In this document: one piece after another, positions 7,637 through 14,398 of the stretch
Layout of the letters: every line of letters starts with the position of its first letter
How positions within the stretch are numbered: position 1 is the stretch's first letter
NCBI GenBank assembly: GCA_902765885.1
Contig: CACXBN010000260.1
Location: 1-14,929 of the forward strand
Length of the DNA stretch: 14,929 nt
Direction: 5' to 3'
Origin: an uncultured Ruminococcus sp.
Lineage (GTDB): Bacteria; Bacillota; Clostridia; Oscillospirales; CAG-272
Made by a program: the position numbers and the translations under genes
The notes under the pieces: generated by a model
Seen by the model: the letters and a program-made list of their open reading frames with translations, nothing else
The model's database searches: none
What the model was told of the DNA's origin: nothing

Positions 7637-8557
7637 TCATTTGAGCACTTCTTTGAGAACCTTTATGTTATGGTCCATCAGGTCAACGTATGTTATCCCG
7701 GAGTTGAAGTCTTCTTCTGTAACATTATGTGCAGAATAAAGAGTTTCAATCCTTGCTCCTGTTTCCTTTGATATGATTTCAGCGGTTTTACCATCAGAAA
7801 ATTCTATAATGAATATTGTTTTTACATCATTGTTTGCAACATACCTGACAAGTTCATTGACTTTGCTGAGGGTTGGCTCGGTGTTTGAGGTGCATCCGCT
7901 GAATGCTGCTTTGAATTTGATTCCGTAATCGACCGAAAGATATTTAAAGGGATATCTGTCTGCCAGTATCACCTCTTTTGTTGCTGATGACAAATCTGAA
8001 AACTCTTTGTCCAAGCGGGTGAGCTCTTCTATGTATTTTTCTGCGTTGTCCTCGAAGTAAGAAGAAAATTCTGGAAGAATCCCGGAAATCATTTCAGAAA
8101 TGCCCCTGACTATGAGTATGGCATTTTTGGGAGATGTCCATATGTGTTCATCGTACTCATCTTCTTCTATTGCTTCATCGAAGGCTTCTTCTTTGTAAAG
8201 AACAACTTTATCCATTGCACGGAATGCGGCAGGTTTGGCTTTGTCTGAGTCCATGGTTTCTAAAACATCTTCTACCCATTCATCGCTTTCTCCACCAACA
8301 TATATTACTGCGATGGCTTTTGACAGAGAAGAAATATCCGACATCGTAACTTCAAAGTCATGTGATTCTTCACCCGGGGCAATAGCCATTTTAACTTGAA
8401 CCTTGTCACCGCAAACAGCGCGTGAAAAATCATACATTGCAAAATTTGTAGCTACGACTAACGGCCTTTCTGCAGTGGTGACGGGGTGTGAGCATCCTGA
8501 AAATATTGACAGAACAATAATGACTATTATTGCACCCGTTATAATCTTTCTATTCAT
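7637..8557 (-). CDS. znuA: Zinc-binding lipoprotein ZnuA (cluster A-I solute-binding protein)
   Basis: A 306-residue exported lipoprotein that captures metal outside the membrane and hands it to ZnuB. The N-terminus has a basic start, a hydrophobic stretch and a lipobox FSGC with the lipidated Cys22. Likely metal ligands are His66 (GEESHDFE), His138 (DEHIWTSP) and the acidic Asp200 (LADRYPFKYL) and Glu252 (IEFSD) region; DRYPF at the third-ligand position is a pattern I recall from Firmicutes proteins in place of the His of E. coli ZnuA. An acidic loop at 124-137 (EAFDEAIEEDEYDE) takes the place of the His-rich loop found in many ZnuA. The start overlaps the regulator gene's end by 8 bases (ATGAATAG), with GGGGTGA as ribosome site. 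Manganese is an alternative substrate. Confidence 0.93.
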   Translation of the reverse strand: MNRKIITGAIIVIIVLSIFSGCSHPVTTAERPLVVATNFAMYDFSRAVCGDKVQVKMAIAPGEESHDFEVTMSDISSLSKAIAVIYVGGESDEWVEDVLETMDSDKAKPAAFRAMDKVVLYKEEAFDEAIEEDEYDEHIWTSPKNAILIVRGISEMISGILPEFSSYFEDNAEKYIEELTRLDKEFSDLSSATKEVILADRYPFKYLSVDYGIKFKAAFSGCTSNTEPTLSKVNELVRYVANNDVKTIFIIEFSDGKTAEIISKETGARIETLYSAHNVTEEDFNSGITYVDLMDHNIKVLKEVLK

Positions 8558-8963
8558 TATCGTTCACCCCTTGATTTCTGCAGTCTTTACACAATCCGTA
8601 TATAACCGTCTTTGATCTGTCGAGGGAAAAGTCGTGTTCAGACATAAAATGCTCTTCAAGACTTTTTATGAATTTACAGTCTGCATGAAACAGTTTCCCG
8701 CATTTGCTGCACATCATATGTATGTGGTCTGCGTCATTACAGTTGTTATATTTGTAACAGGACGAATCATGTGTTCCGGTACCGGACACATATTTTTCAA
8801 TAATTCCTTCCTCGCAGAGTGATGAAAGAGTTCTGAAAACCGTAGTTTCTCCGGCATCGACCATCCCGAAGATGTCTTTAGCGCTGAAACACGAGTCTTT
8901 ATGGTTTTCGAAGATTTTCAGAATTTCGTCACGTTGTTTTGTTTTATATATAATCTTTCCCAT
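8550..8963 (-). CDS. zur: Fur-family metal regulator, probably Zur
   Basis: A 137-residue Fur-family transcriptional repressor. The N-terminal winged helix includes the recognition segment AGETTVFRTLSSLCEEGIIEKY (37-58). The dimerisation domain carries DHIHMMCSKCGKL at 79-91 and GLCKDC at 123-128, giving the two CxxC pairs (Cys85/88 and Cys125/128) of the structural zinc site, plus His80, His82, Glu104 and His110 as likely regulatory ligands. Position at the head of a znuACB operon argues for Zur rather than Fur or PerR, though family members cannot be separated by sequence alone. It probably represses its own operon through the inverted repeat at 9011-9033. The start has GAGGGT 7 bases upstream. 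Confidence 0.88.
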   Translation of the reverse strand: MGKIIYKTKQRDEILKIFENHKDSCFSAKDIFGMVDAGETTVFRTLSSLCEEGIIEKYVSGTGTHDSSCYKYNNCNDADHIHMMCSKCGKLFHADCKFIKSLEEHFMSEHDFSLDRSKTVIYGLCKDCRNQGVNDNE

Positions 8964-8992
8964 ATTTTACCCTCGCTGTTAAACTGGGGTAG

Positions 8993-9021
8993 ATTATACC
9001 ACTGTTAAATTTGAAAGTCAA
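8993..9021 (-). promoter_or_regulatory. Promoter of the zur-znuACB operon
   Basis: On the minus strand TTGACT (9016-9021) and TATAAT (8993-8998) are 17 bp apart, eleven of twelve consensus bases. The predicted start near 8986 gives a leader of about 23 bases to the regulator's ATG. The -35 lies within an inverted repeat. Confidence 0.75.
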
Positions 9022-9033
9022 TTTCAATTTGAC
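9011..9033. promoter_or_regulatory. Candidate Zur/Fur operator over the zur -35 box
   Basis: TTGAAA-GTCAA-TTTCAA is a perfect 6-bp inverted repeat (9011-9016 and 9022-9027) with a 5-base centre. An overlapping second dyad pairs GTCAA (9017-9021) with TTGAC (9029-9033). The repeat covers the -35 hexamer of the zinc operon and starts 13 bases upstream of the divergent MIF-homolog -35 box. It does not match the Bacillus Zur or Fur 7-1-7 boxes closely, so the assignment is by position and symmetry. Confidence 0.45.
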
Positions 9034-9045
9034 GCTTATTTTGGA

Positions 9046-9074
9046 TTGACTAATAAAGAGTTATATGATACTAT
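9046..9074 (+). promoter_or_regulatory. Probable promoter of the MIF-homolog gene
   Basis: TTGACT (9046-9051), 17 bp, then TACTAT (9069-9074) preceded by TGA, an extended -10. A strong GGGAGG at 9091-9096 follows, 5 bases before the ATG. Confidence 0.5.
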
Positions 9075-9101
9075 TTAAAAAAATAATAACGGGAGGTAAT
9101 T

Positions 9102-9446
9102 ATGCCGTATATTGAAATTAAAACAAATGTTCCTGTTGATAATGAAAAAGAAATTATTCTGAAATCAAGAATTGCCGATAATCTGGCCTCCAGTTTCAGC
9201 GGAAAGACTGAAAAATGGCTTATGGTCAATATATCGGACGATCAGAGAATGTATTTTGGCGGTGCTGATGATCCATGTGCACTAGTGAGTGTTGATCTTC
9301 TCGGAAAGCAGCAGGAGGCCGGATATGAACAGATGACAGCGTATACATGTAAACTCATATCCGAAACACTTGGCATCAAAATGGACAGAGTTTACATAAA
9401 ATATATGGAATATGAACATTGGGGATGGAATGGTTCAAACTTCTGA
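9102..9446 (+). CDS. MIF / phenylpyruvate tautomerase homolog
   Basis: A 114-residue protein of the macrophage migration inhibitory factor branch of the tautomerase superfamily, which forms trimers with the N-terminal proline as the catalytic base. Pro2 directly follows the initiator Met and would be exposed after its removal. Lys35 (SGKTEKWLMV) aligns with the active-site Lys32 of animal MIF, and the C-terminus YIKYMEYEHWGWNGSNF (98-114) matches the family end with its GWNxSxF pattern. Length is exactly that of MIF. No signal peptide is present. Keto-enol tautomerase activity is likely but the natural substrate is unknown even in well-studied members. It is transcribed away from the zinc operon and shares that regulatory spacer. 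Confidence 0.88.
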   Translation: MPYIEIKTNVPVDNEKEIILKSRIADNLASSFSGKTEKWLMVNISDDQRMYFGGADDPCALVSVDLLGKQQEAGYEQMTAYTCKLISETLGIKMDRVYIKYMEYEHWGWNGSNF

Positions 9447-9484
9447 TAATATTTTATTTTTGAACCGAAAATAGTATTTATTCA

Positions 9485-9513
9485 TTGTAAAGTAAGAAAA
9501 AATATAGTATAAT
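9485..9513 (+). promoter_or_regulatory. Promoter of the EF-G paralog gene
   Basis: TTGTAA (9485-9490), 17 bp, then a perfect TATAAT (9508-9513). The predicted start near 9520 gives a leader of about 84 bases. No obvious terminator separates this from the MIF-homolog gene, so some readthrough is possible. Confidence 0.65.
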
Positions 9514-9525
9514 AAAAGTTGGGAT

Positions 9526-9573
9526 TGTGTTTAATGATAACAATTTATATCATTCTCTCAACACATTATTTTT
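9526..9573 (+). promoter_or_regulatory. Foldable 5' leader of the EF-G paralog gene
   Basis: The outer pair TGTGTT/AACACA (9526-9531 with 9560-9565) and inner pair AATGATA/TATCATT (9533-9539 with 9548-9554, loop of 8) form a two-part hairpin with an asymmetric bulge, followed by TTATTTTT (9566-9573). It could act as a 5' stabilising hairpin or a weak attenuator; the stem is AT-rich, so a strong terminator is unlikely. It matches no riboswitch or T-box I recognise. Confidence 0.35.
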
Positions 9574-9603
9574 AAAGAAATACATATATATAAGGAGTTA
9601 ACA

Positions 9604-11670
9604 ATGGCAGACTACACGACAAAGGATATCCGCAATGTCGTCTTGCTTGGTCATGGTGGATCCGGTAAGACTTCTCTCGTGGAAACAGCTCTCTATCTGA
9701 CAAAAGCTACGGACAGAATGGGTAAGATTACAGACGGAAACACTGTTTGTGACTATGATCCCGAGGAAATCAAACGTGGATTTTCGCTTAATCTTTCAGT
9801 TGCAAACGTACAGTGGAACGGATGTAAAATCAACTTTATTGATACCCCAGGTTTCCTTGATTTCCAGGGAGATGTTTATTCCGGGATTCGTGCAGCTGAT
9901 GCAGCTATAATCACAGTTGATGCAAAAGCAGGCGTTGAAGTAGGAACAGAGCTTGCATGGGACAAGGCATCTTCTTCAAACATTCCGAAAGCATTCTTTG
10001 TAAACAAGTGCGATGACAATGAAGCTCATTTTGACAGAGTTTACAGCATGCTTCATGACCAGTTCGGTTCGTCAGTATGTCCTATTCTCGTTCCTATCAA
10101 AAACGGTTCAAATGTTAAGTTCCTCAACCTTATAGAGATGAAGCTCTATTCTTTTGATGCTTCCGGAAAGAGAACAGAATCAGATCTTGATGCAGAGGCA
10201 GAAGCTGTTGCAGAACAGTATAAAGAAAACCTCAATGAAGCCCTCGCATCAACAAGCGAAGAACTTCTTGAAAAGTATTTTGAGGAAGGCGATATCAGCC
10301 ACGAGGATGCAGTTGAAGCACTTCATACCGGAATTGTCGAAAACTCAATAGTTCCAGTATTCAGCGGCAGTGCTACCAACCTTTGGGGCTGCACATTCCT
10401 TCTTGACACCATTGCTAATTCTTTCCCGCGTCCTACAGCTAAGAAAGTTGAAAAGGTTATCGCAGGCGATAAATTTGAAGACAAGCCCATTGATCCTGAC
10501 GGTGAATGCGCTCTGTTTGTTTTCAAAACAATTGCTGACCAGTTTGGTAAGCAGACATACTTCAAAGTAATGAACGGCAAATTAACCAATGACCTGGTTC
10601 TTACAAATGCTACCACAGGCTCTTCTGAAAAGATGGCTCACATCTATACGATGCGCGGAAAGAAACAGACAGAAGTCACATCTCTTTGCTGCGGCGACAT
10701 CGGTATGATTCCGAAACTTGTAAATACAAATACAAACGATACACTTGTTGCAGGTGCTCAGTTCGAATATAAGAAGATCAATTTCCCGCATCCTTATATG
10801 ACAAAAGCTATTACTCCTGCTGCGAAGGGCGACGAAGATAAGATGTCAACCGGTATAGCAAGACTTCTTGAAGAAGACCCGACTCTGCTTTATGAAAACA
10901 ACGCTGAAACAAAACAGATGACAATATCCGGAATGGGAGACATGCAGCTTGACGTTGCAGTTTCAAGACTTAAGTCACGCTATGGCACATCTGTTGTACT
11001 TGACAACCCGAGAATAGCATACCGTGAAACCATAAAAGGCACTTCTGATGTTGAAGGAAAGCATAAGAAACAGTCTGGTGGTTCAGGACAGTACGGTCAT
11101 GTTAAAATGAGATTCTCATACGGCGAAGATGAAGGACTTACATTTACACAGTCAGTTGTCGGCGGTACTGTTCCGAAGAACTTCTATCCTGCAGTAGAAA
11201 AAGGACTTCTCGAAGCTATGACAAAAGGTGTACTTGCCGGATATCCCGTAGTTCACCTTGCAGCAGACCTTTATGATGGTTCTTATCACCCGGTTGACTC
11301 CAACGAAATCTCCTTCAAACTTGCAGCGAGACTTGCGTACAAAGAAGGTCTTCCTAAGGCTAAACCGATTCTTCTCGAACCAGTAGGAACACTTAAAGTT
11401 ACTATACCCGACAACCTTGTTGGTGATGTAATCGGTGACCTTAACAAGAGGAGAGGTCGTGTTCTCGGTATGAATCCTGCAGAACACAAAAGCGGATATA
11501 CAGTAGTTGAAGCTGACGTTCCGAAGGGAGAAATGATGGATTACGTTATTGCGCTTCGTGCAATGTCACAGGGCCGCGGATCATTTGATTTCGCAGTAGA
11601 CCGCTATGAAGAAGTTCCCGGCGCAGTAGCTCAGAAGATTATTGCTGAGTCACATGTAGAAGAGGACTAA
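9604..11670 (+). CDS. EF-G paralog (EF-G-like translational GTPase with altered GTPase motifs)
   Basis: A 688-residue protein with the full EF-G domain order: G domain (about 1-275), domain II (about 280-375), III, IV and V. It belongs to the EF-G-like/EF-G2 branch, not the housekeeping fusA product: G1 is GHGGSGKTS (16-24) rather than AHxDHGKTT, switch I reads RGFSLN (59-63) for RGITIT, and switch II reads DTPGFLDF (80-87), so the catalytic His of DTPGHVDF is Phe. NKCD (134-137) and SGSA (254-257) are intact. Domain IV looks complete (GGSGQYGHV, GSYHPVDSNEISFK), as does domain V (MSQGRGSFDF, EEVPGAVAQKI). It probably binds GTP and the ribosome but hydrolyses GTP poorly. Ribosome site AAGGAG lies 6 bases from the ATG. 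Confidence 0.92.
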   Translation: MADYTTKDIRNVVLLGHGGSGKTSLVETALYLTKATDRMGKITDGNTVCDYDPEEIKRGFSLNLSVANVQWNGCKINFIDTPGFLDFQGDVYSGIRAADAAIITVDAKAGVEVGTELAWDKASSSNIPKAFFVNKCDDNEAHFDRVYSMLHDQFGSSVCPILVPIKNGSNVKFLNLIEMKLYSFDASGKRTESDLDAEAEAVAEQYKENLNEALASTSEELLEKYFEEGDISHEDAVEALHTGIVENSIVPVFSGSATNLWGCTFLLDTIANSFPRPTAKKVEKVIAGDKFEDKPIDPDGECALFVFKTIADQFGKQTYFKVMNGKLTNDLVLTNATTGSSEKMAHIYTMRGKKQTEVTSLCCGDIGMIPKLVNTNTNDTLVAGAQFEYKKINFPHPYMTKAITPAAKGDEDKMSTGIARLLEEDPTLLYENNAETKQMTISGMGDMQLDVAVSRLKSRYGTSVVLDNPRIAYRETIKGTSDVEGKHKKQSGGSGQYGHVKMRFSYGEDEGLTFTQSVVGGTVPKNFYPAVEKGLLEAMTKGVLAGYPVVHLAADLYDGSYHPVDSNEISFKLAARLAYKEGLPKAKPILLEPVGTLKVTIPDNLVGDVIGDLNKRRGRVLGMNPAEHKSGYTVVEADVPKGEMMDYVIALRAMSQGRGSFDFAVDRYEEVPGAVAQKIIAESHVEED

Positions 11671-11693
11671 CAAATTAACAGCTACATAAAAAT

Positions 11694-11730
11694 TACCCCG
11701 ATTCATAAACGAATCGGGGTATGTTTTTAT
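11694..11730. terminator. Bidirectional rho-independent terminator
   Basis: An 11-bp perfect stem (TACCCCGATTC at 11694-11704 with GAATCGGGGTA at 11711-11721) and a 6-base loop, followed by TGTTTTTAT on the plus strand and by ATTTTTAT on the minus strand. It lies between the convergent EF-G paralog and EEP genes and overlaps the last codons of the latter only through its T-tract. Confidence 0.92.
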
Positions 11731-12956
11731 TTGGTTTGTGTTTCAAATGTATAAGTTTCTGAATAACTGCTGTCGAAACATTTTGGCGTTATATTAATTA
11801 TGTACTTCGTATTAGGCTTCAGGGCTGTCAGAGTGCACCTGAGCGCATCTGGTGGATCAAGGTCAAGGTTTCGAGAAGGTATGATTCTTTCAAAATCCAC
11901 TTTCCCGCTTGGGTCAATTGCCTTGACTATGTAACCGTCAATCAGCCTGATATCATCTGCCTGACTGAAATAAATGTCTCCCTTGTATTTGTTTATATCC
12001 TGTTTGATGATTGAGATACCAGACAGAGAAATATCGGGTTTTCTTGCATTTAATTCCACATCGTTTTTGACTGCAGCATTAATAAACAGGCCGTTGTGGT
12101 CACTCAAAAAATAGCTGTCACTTACTACTGTATCGATGATCTCATATTTTTTTACATTCACAAGTTCTTTGTAAACGAAACAAAAATCTATCGGAAGTCT
12201 GTCTGTAGTAACTGAAGTAGGTGAGCTGTGGAATGTGCCTCCGCTCATAGTGTCTTCTGCAAGATATTTTGAGTCATACATCTCGCTCGAATCCACCATG
12301 ATATGATAAGATTCGCTTCCTTCTGATGTGTTGAAGTCCCCTGTGACAAATACGGGATATCCGAGTGATATGAACCTTTCGCATATGTCACGCATCATTT
12401 TCATTTGCACCTTGTTTGATTCCGGGTTTCCAACATCAAGATGTGTATTGATGTGTACATATCTTATGCCAGTTTCTTTGTTTTCGAGTACTATCCATAC
12501 ATAATTGCGTCTCTGTCCCTCCGGGAACAGAGTGTTTTCTTTCATCCAGACGGTTCCAGATGAAATCTCGGTGTATTTTTCACTGTTGTAGTAAATAAAG
12601 TTTGCAGGGCAGTGCAATCTGTTGAGTGTTCCTTCAAAATTAAGTCCTACTCGCTTATATTTTTCACCTGTCCTTTTGTCAAATTCCTGTGCCCATCCGG
12701 TGGAATTTTCCTGTGTCCCTATGGAGTCAGGATCGTATTCAAACAGTATGGGAATCAGTTGCTTTGCGCGACCTTCGACTGTGTAGCTGAACGGGTCAAG
12801 ATTGATCGATATGACTTTAACTTCCTGTTCAGTACTTTCACCATTACCGGATCCGAGGACCTTTGAAGGAATAAGATGAACAACAAATGTGAAGATAATG
12901 GAAAAGGCGAATGCAATTAATAACAGTTTATTTAGTTTTTTTCGAATAAGCATCAT
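11727..12956 (-). CDS. Exported EEP-family phosphoesterase, paralog 1
   Basis: A 409-residue protein of the endonuclease/exonuclease/phosphatase (DNase I-like) superfamily with an N-terminal hydrophobic segment (about 8-28) that should export or anchor it. The core at about 45-297 has all the hallmark residues: Asn52, metal-binding Glu83 (GTQEN), His172 (INTHLD), Asp207 and Asn209 (TGDFNTSEG), Asp257 (PIDFCF), and the catalytic Asp286-His287 (LSDHNG). Residues about 305-409 form a separate beta-rich domain resembling a fibronectin-III or Ig fold, ending near PNTKYIINITP. Substrate (extracellular DNA, phospholipid, inositol phosphate or other phosphodiester) is unknown. The start lies 4 bases after the upstream paralog's stop, with GAGG 7 bases upstream; a second ATG follows at once and could be used instead. 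Confidence 0.88.
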   Translation of the reverse strand: MMLIRKKLNKLLLIAFAFSIIFTFVVHLIPSKVLGSGNGESTEQEVKVISINLDPFSYTVEGRAKQLIPILFEYDPDSIGTQENSTGWAQEFDKRTGEKYKRVGLNFEGTLNRLHCPANFIYYNSEKYTEISSGTVWMKENTLFPEGQRRNYVWIVLENKETGIRYVHINTHLDVGNPESNKVQMKMMRDICERFISLGYPVFVTGDFNTSEGSESYHIMVDSSEMYDSKYLAEDTMSGGTFHSSPTSVTTDRLPIDFCFVYKELVNVKKYEIIDTVVSDSYFLSDHNGLFINAAVKNDVELNARKPDISLSGISIIKQDINKYKGDIYFSQADDIRLIDGYIVKAIDPSGKVDFERIIPSRNLDLDPPDALRCTLTALKPNTKYIINITPKCFDSSYSETYTFETQTK

Positions 12957-12960
12957 AATC

Positions 12961-14235
12961 CTACCTCATGGTATCTTCAGGCATCGTCGTTATTTTATAC
13001 TCATACGGCAATGATTTAGTACCTGCAATTGTGCATCCGTAAAGCTTGACGGTGTAATCTGTATCCGGATCCAGAGCTCCGAATGTAAGATATTTATCTT
13101 CCGGTATTTCCTGGTCCAGATTATTGGTCCTAATCATTCTTGAGTCAATCAGTTTTCCGCTTTTATCATATATTTCGCCGATATAATAGAATATGCTTTT
13201 TACGTCTGACACCTGGCTGAAGTGCAGTTCATGAACATAAGCTCTGGTAGATGAATCCAGCACCTCTATGTCCAGACTCAGCTTGTGTTCCGCTTCAGCG
13301 TTTTTTGCCGCATCATCAAAGTATTTGATATTTGCGGAAACATAAACCGCATTGTGGTCCGAAAGTCCCATGCCCTGCGCATAGGTTTCTATGATATCAT
13401 ATTTATTTACGGTCATGGTGTCTTTTGATACAAAACAGAAGTCTATGGGCCTGCCACCGCTGAGGTCTCTGTACCCCCATCCTCTGTATGACCCTGAAAA
13501 AACCGTGTCGCTTGTAAGATACTTCGGATCGCCTACTCCCGGTCTGCTCATCATATTCTGATATGCCTCGCCGCCTTCAGATGTGTTGTAGTCTCCCGTA
13601 GCAAAAACAGGCATACCGGCAGCAGCAAACTGTTCCACCATATCAGCCACTATAACCATTTGTTTATAATTCTCTTCTTCGTTATTATATATGGTATGGC
13701 AGTTTACATGTGCAAATTTGAATCCGCTTTCCTTATCCCTGAATATCCCCCATGTGACCGTACTTGGATAGTTGCCTGTAAATGTTCTGGCAATGCACCG
13801 CGTTTTAGGTCCAAGCCACTGTGTATCCCATTCCAGGCATTCATATCTGTCTGCATTGTAATAGATATAATTTGCCATTATTTTCCGAGATTCCACAAGG
13901 CCTTCACCGGATTTTCCTATTCTGCCGTAATTAGGAAAGTATTCCTTAAAAAGCTGCATCCAGGCACTGTATTCAAGACCGTTCTCCTGTGTCCCTATTA
14001 CGTCGGGATCCATGTCTAAGAACATATTGAGAAGAATAGGCCCCCTTTTTTCTATATCATCCTGATCACAGCAGAGGTTAATGCTGATTACTCTGATTTC
14101 CTGTGTCGATTCATCAGCAGGCGCTGCCATAACATTAGACCCTGATGAAAATATCATACACGCAAAACTGATGATAAGGACAAAACAGAATAAAGCAAAA
14201 GATATAACGCGTTTGTTGATTGCAGTATTACTCAT
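12961..14235 (-). CDS. Exported EEP-family phosphoesterase, paralog 2
   Basis: A 424-residue paralog of the next gene, first in the two-gene unit. The signal peptide spans about 1-38, with a hydrophobic core at 11-30 and an AxA-type site (VMAAPA). The EEP core at about 46-302 has Glu84 (GTQEN), His180 (HVNCHT), Asp215 and Asn217 (TGDYNTSEG), Asp265 (PIDFCFV) and Asp293-His294 (LSDHNA), so it should be catalytically active. The C-terminal domain (about 318-420) aligns with that of the partner through HFSQVSDV, DKSGK and LDPDTDY. In this copy the His-loop is NCHT where the partner has NTHLD, and the loops between motifs differ, so the two may have different targets. Expression is likely strong: consensus promoter and GAGGGG ribosome site. 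Confidence 0.88.
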   Translation of the reverse strand: MSNTAINKRVISFALFCFVLIISFACMIFSSGSNVMAAPADESTQEIRVISINLCCDQDDIEKRGPILLNMFLDMDPDVIGTQENGLEYSAWMQLFKEYFPNYGRIGKSGEGLVESRKIMANYIYYNADRYECLEWDTQWLGPKTRCIARTFTGNYPSTVTWGIFRDKESGFKFAHVNCHTIYNNEEENYKQMVIVADMVEQFAAAGMPVFATGDYNTSEGGEAYQNMMSRPGVGDPKYLTSDTVFSGSYRGWGYRDLSGGRPIDFCFVSKDTMTVNKYDIIETYAQGMGLSDHNAVYVSANIKYFDDAAKNAEAEHKLSLDIEVLDSSTRAYVHELHFSQVSDVKSIFYYIGEIYDKSGKLIDSRMIRTNNLDQEIPEDKYLTFGALDPDTDYTVKLYGCTIAGTKSLPYEYKITTMPEDTMR

Positions 14236-14271
14236 TGAAGCCCCTCGATATGATGAAGCCCCTCGATATGA
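14236..14271 (-). repeat. Tandem duplication of the ribosome binding region
   Basis: Two perfect adjacent copies of an 18-bp unit (14236-14253 and 14254-14271). On the minus strand each copy carries ATCGAGGGGCTTCA, so the leader holds two GAGGGG Shine-Dalgarno sequences; only the proximal one is correctly spaced from the ATG at 14233-14235. Confidence 0.9.
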
Positions 14272-14290
14272 TATAATATATTATACAATT

Positions 14291-14320
14291 ATTATAGTCA
14301 AAAATAACTATTGTTGTCAA
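14291..14320 (-). promoter_or_regulatory. Consensus promoter of the EEP gene pair
   Basis: TTGACA (14315-14320) and TATAAT (14291-14296) on the minus strand match the sigma-A consensus at all twelve positions with an 18-bp spacer. A dyad, TTGTTG (14311-14316) paired with CAACAA (14328-14333) around a central CAATATTG, overlaps the -35 box and may be a repressor site. Confidence 0.75.
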
Positions 14321-14345
14321 TATTGTTCAACAAAAAGTAAAGAAA

Positions 14346-14387
14346 GCAAAAGCGATCGTCAGAAACATGGATACGATCGCTTTTTGC
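14346..14387 (-). terminator. Rho-independent terminator of the thioredoxin reductase-like gene
   Basis: A 12-bp perfect stem pairs AAAAGCGATCGT (14348-14359) with its complement at 14373-14384 around a 13-base loop; on the minus strand it is followed by a T-rich tract (TTTTGCTTTC). It separates the flavoprotein gene from the EEP promoter just downstream, so they are different transcription units. Confidence 0.82.
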
Positions 14388-14398
14388 ACATTATATTA

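Noticed and set aside
9526..9573. A riboswitch, T-box or strong attenuator before the EF-G paralog
   Set aside because: No T-box or known aptamer sequence is visible and the stem has few GC pairs; kept only as a foldable leader.
11727..14235. Naming the EEP proteins as a sphingomyelinase toxin or nuclease
   Set aside because: The conserved residues are shared by the whole superfamily and do not fix the substrate.
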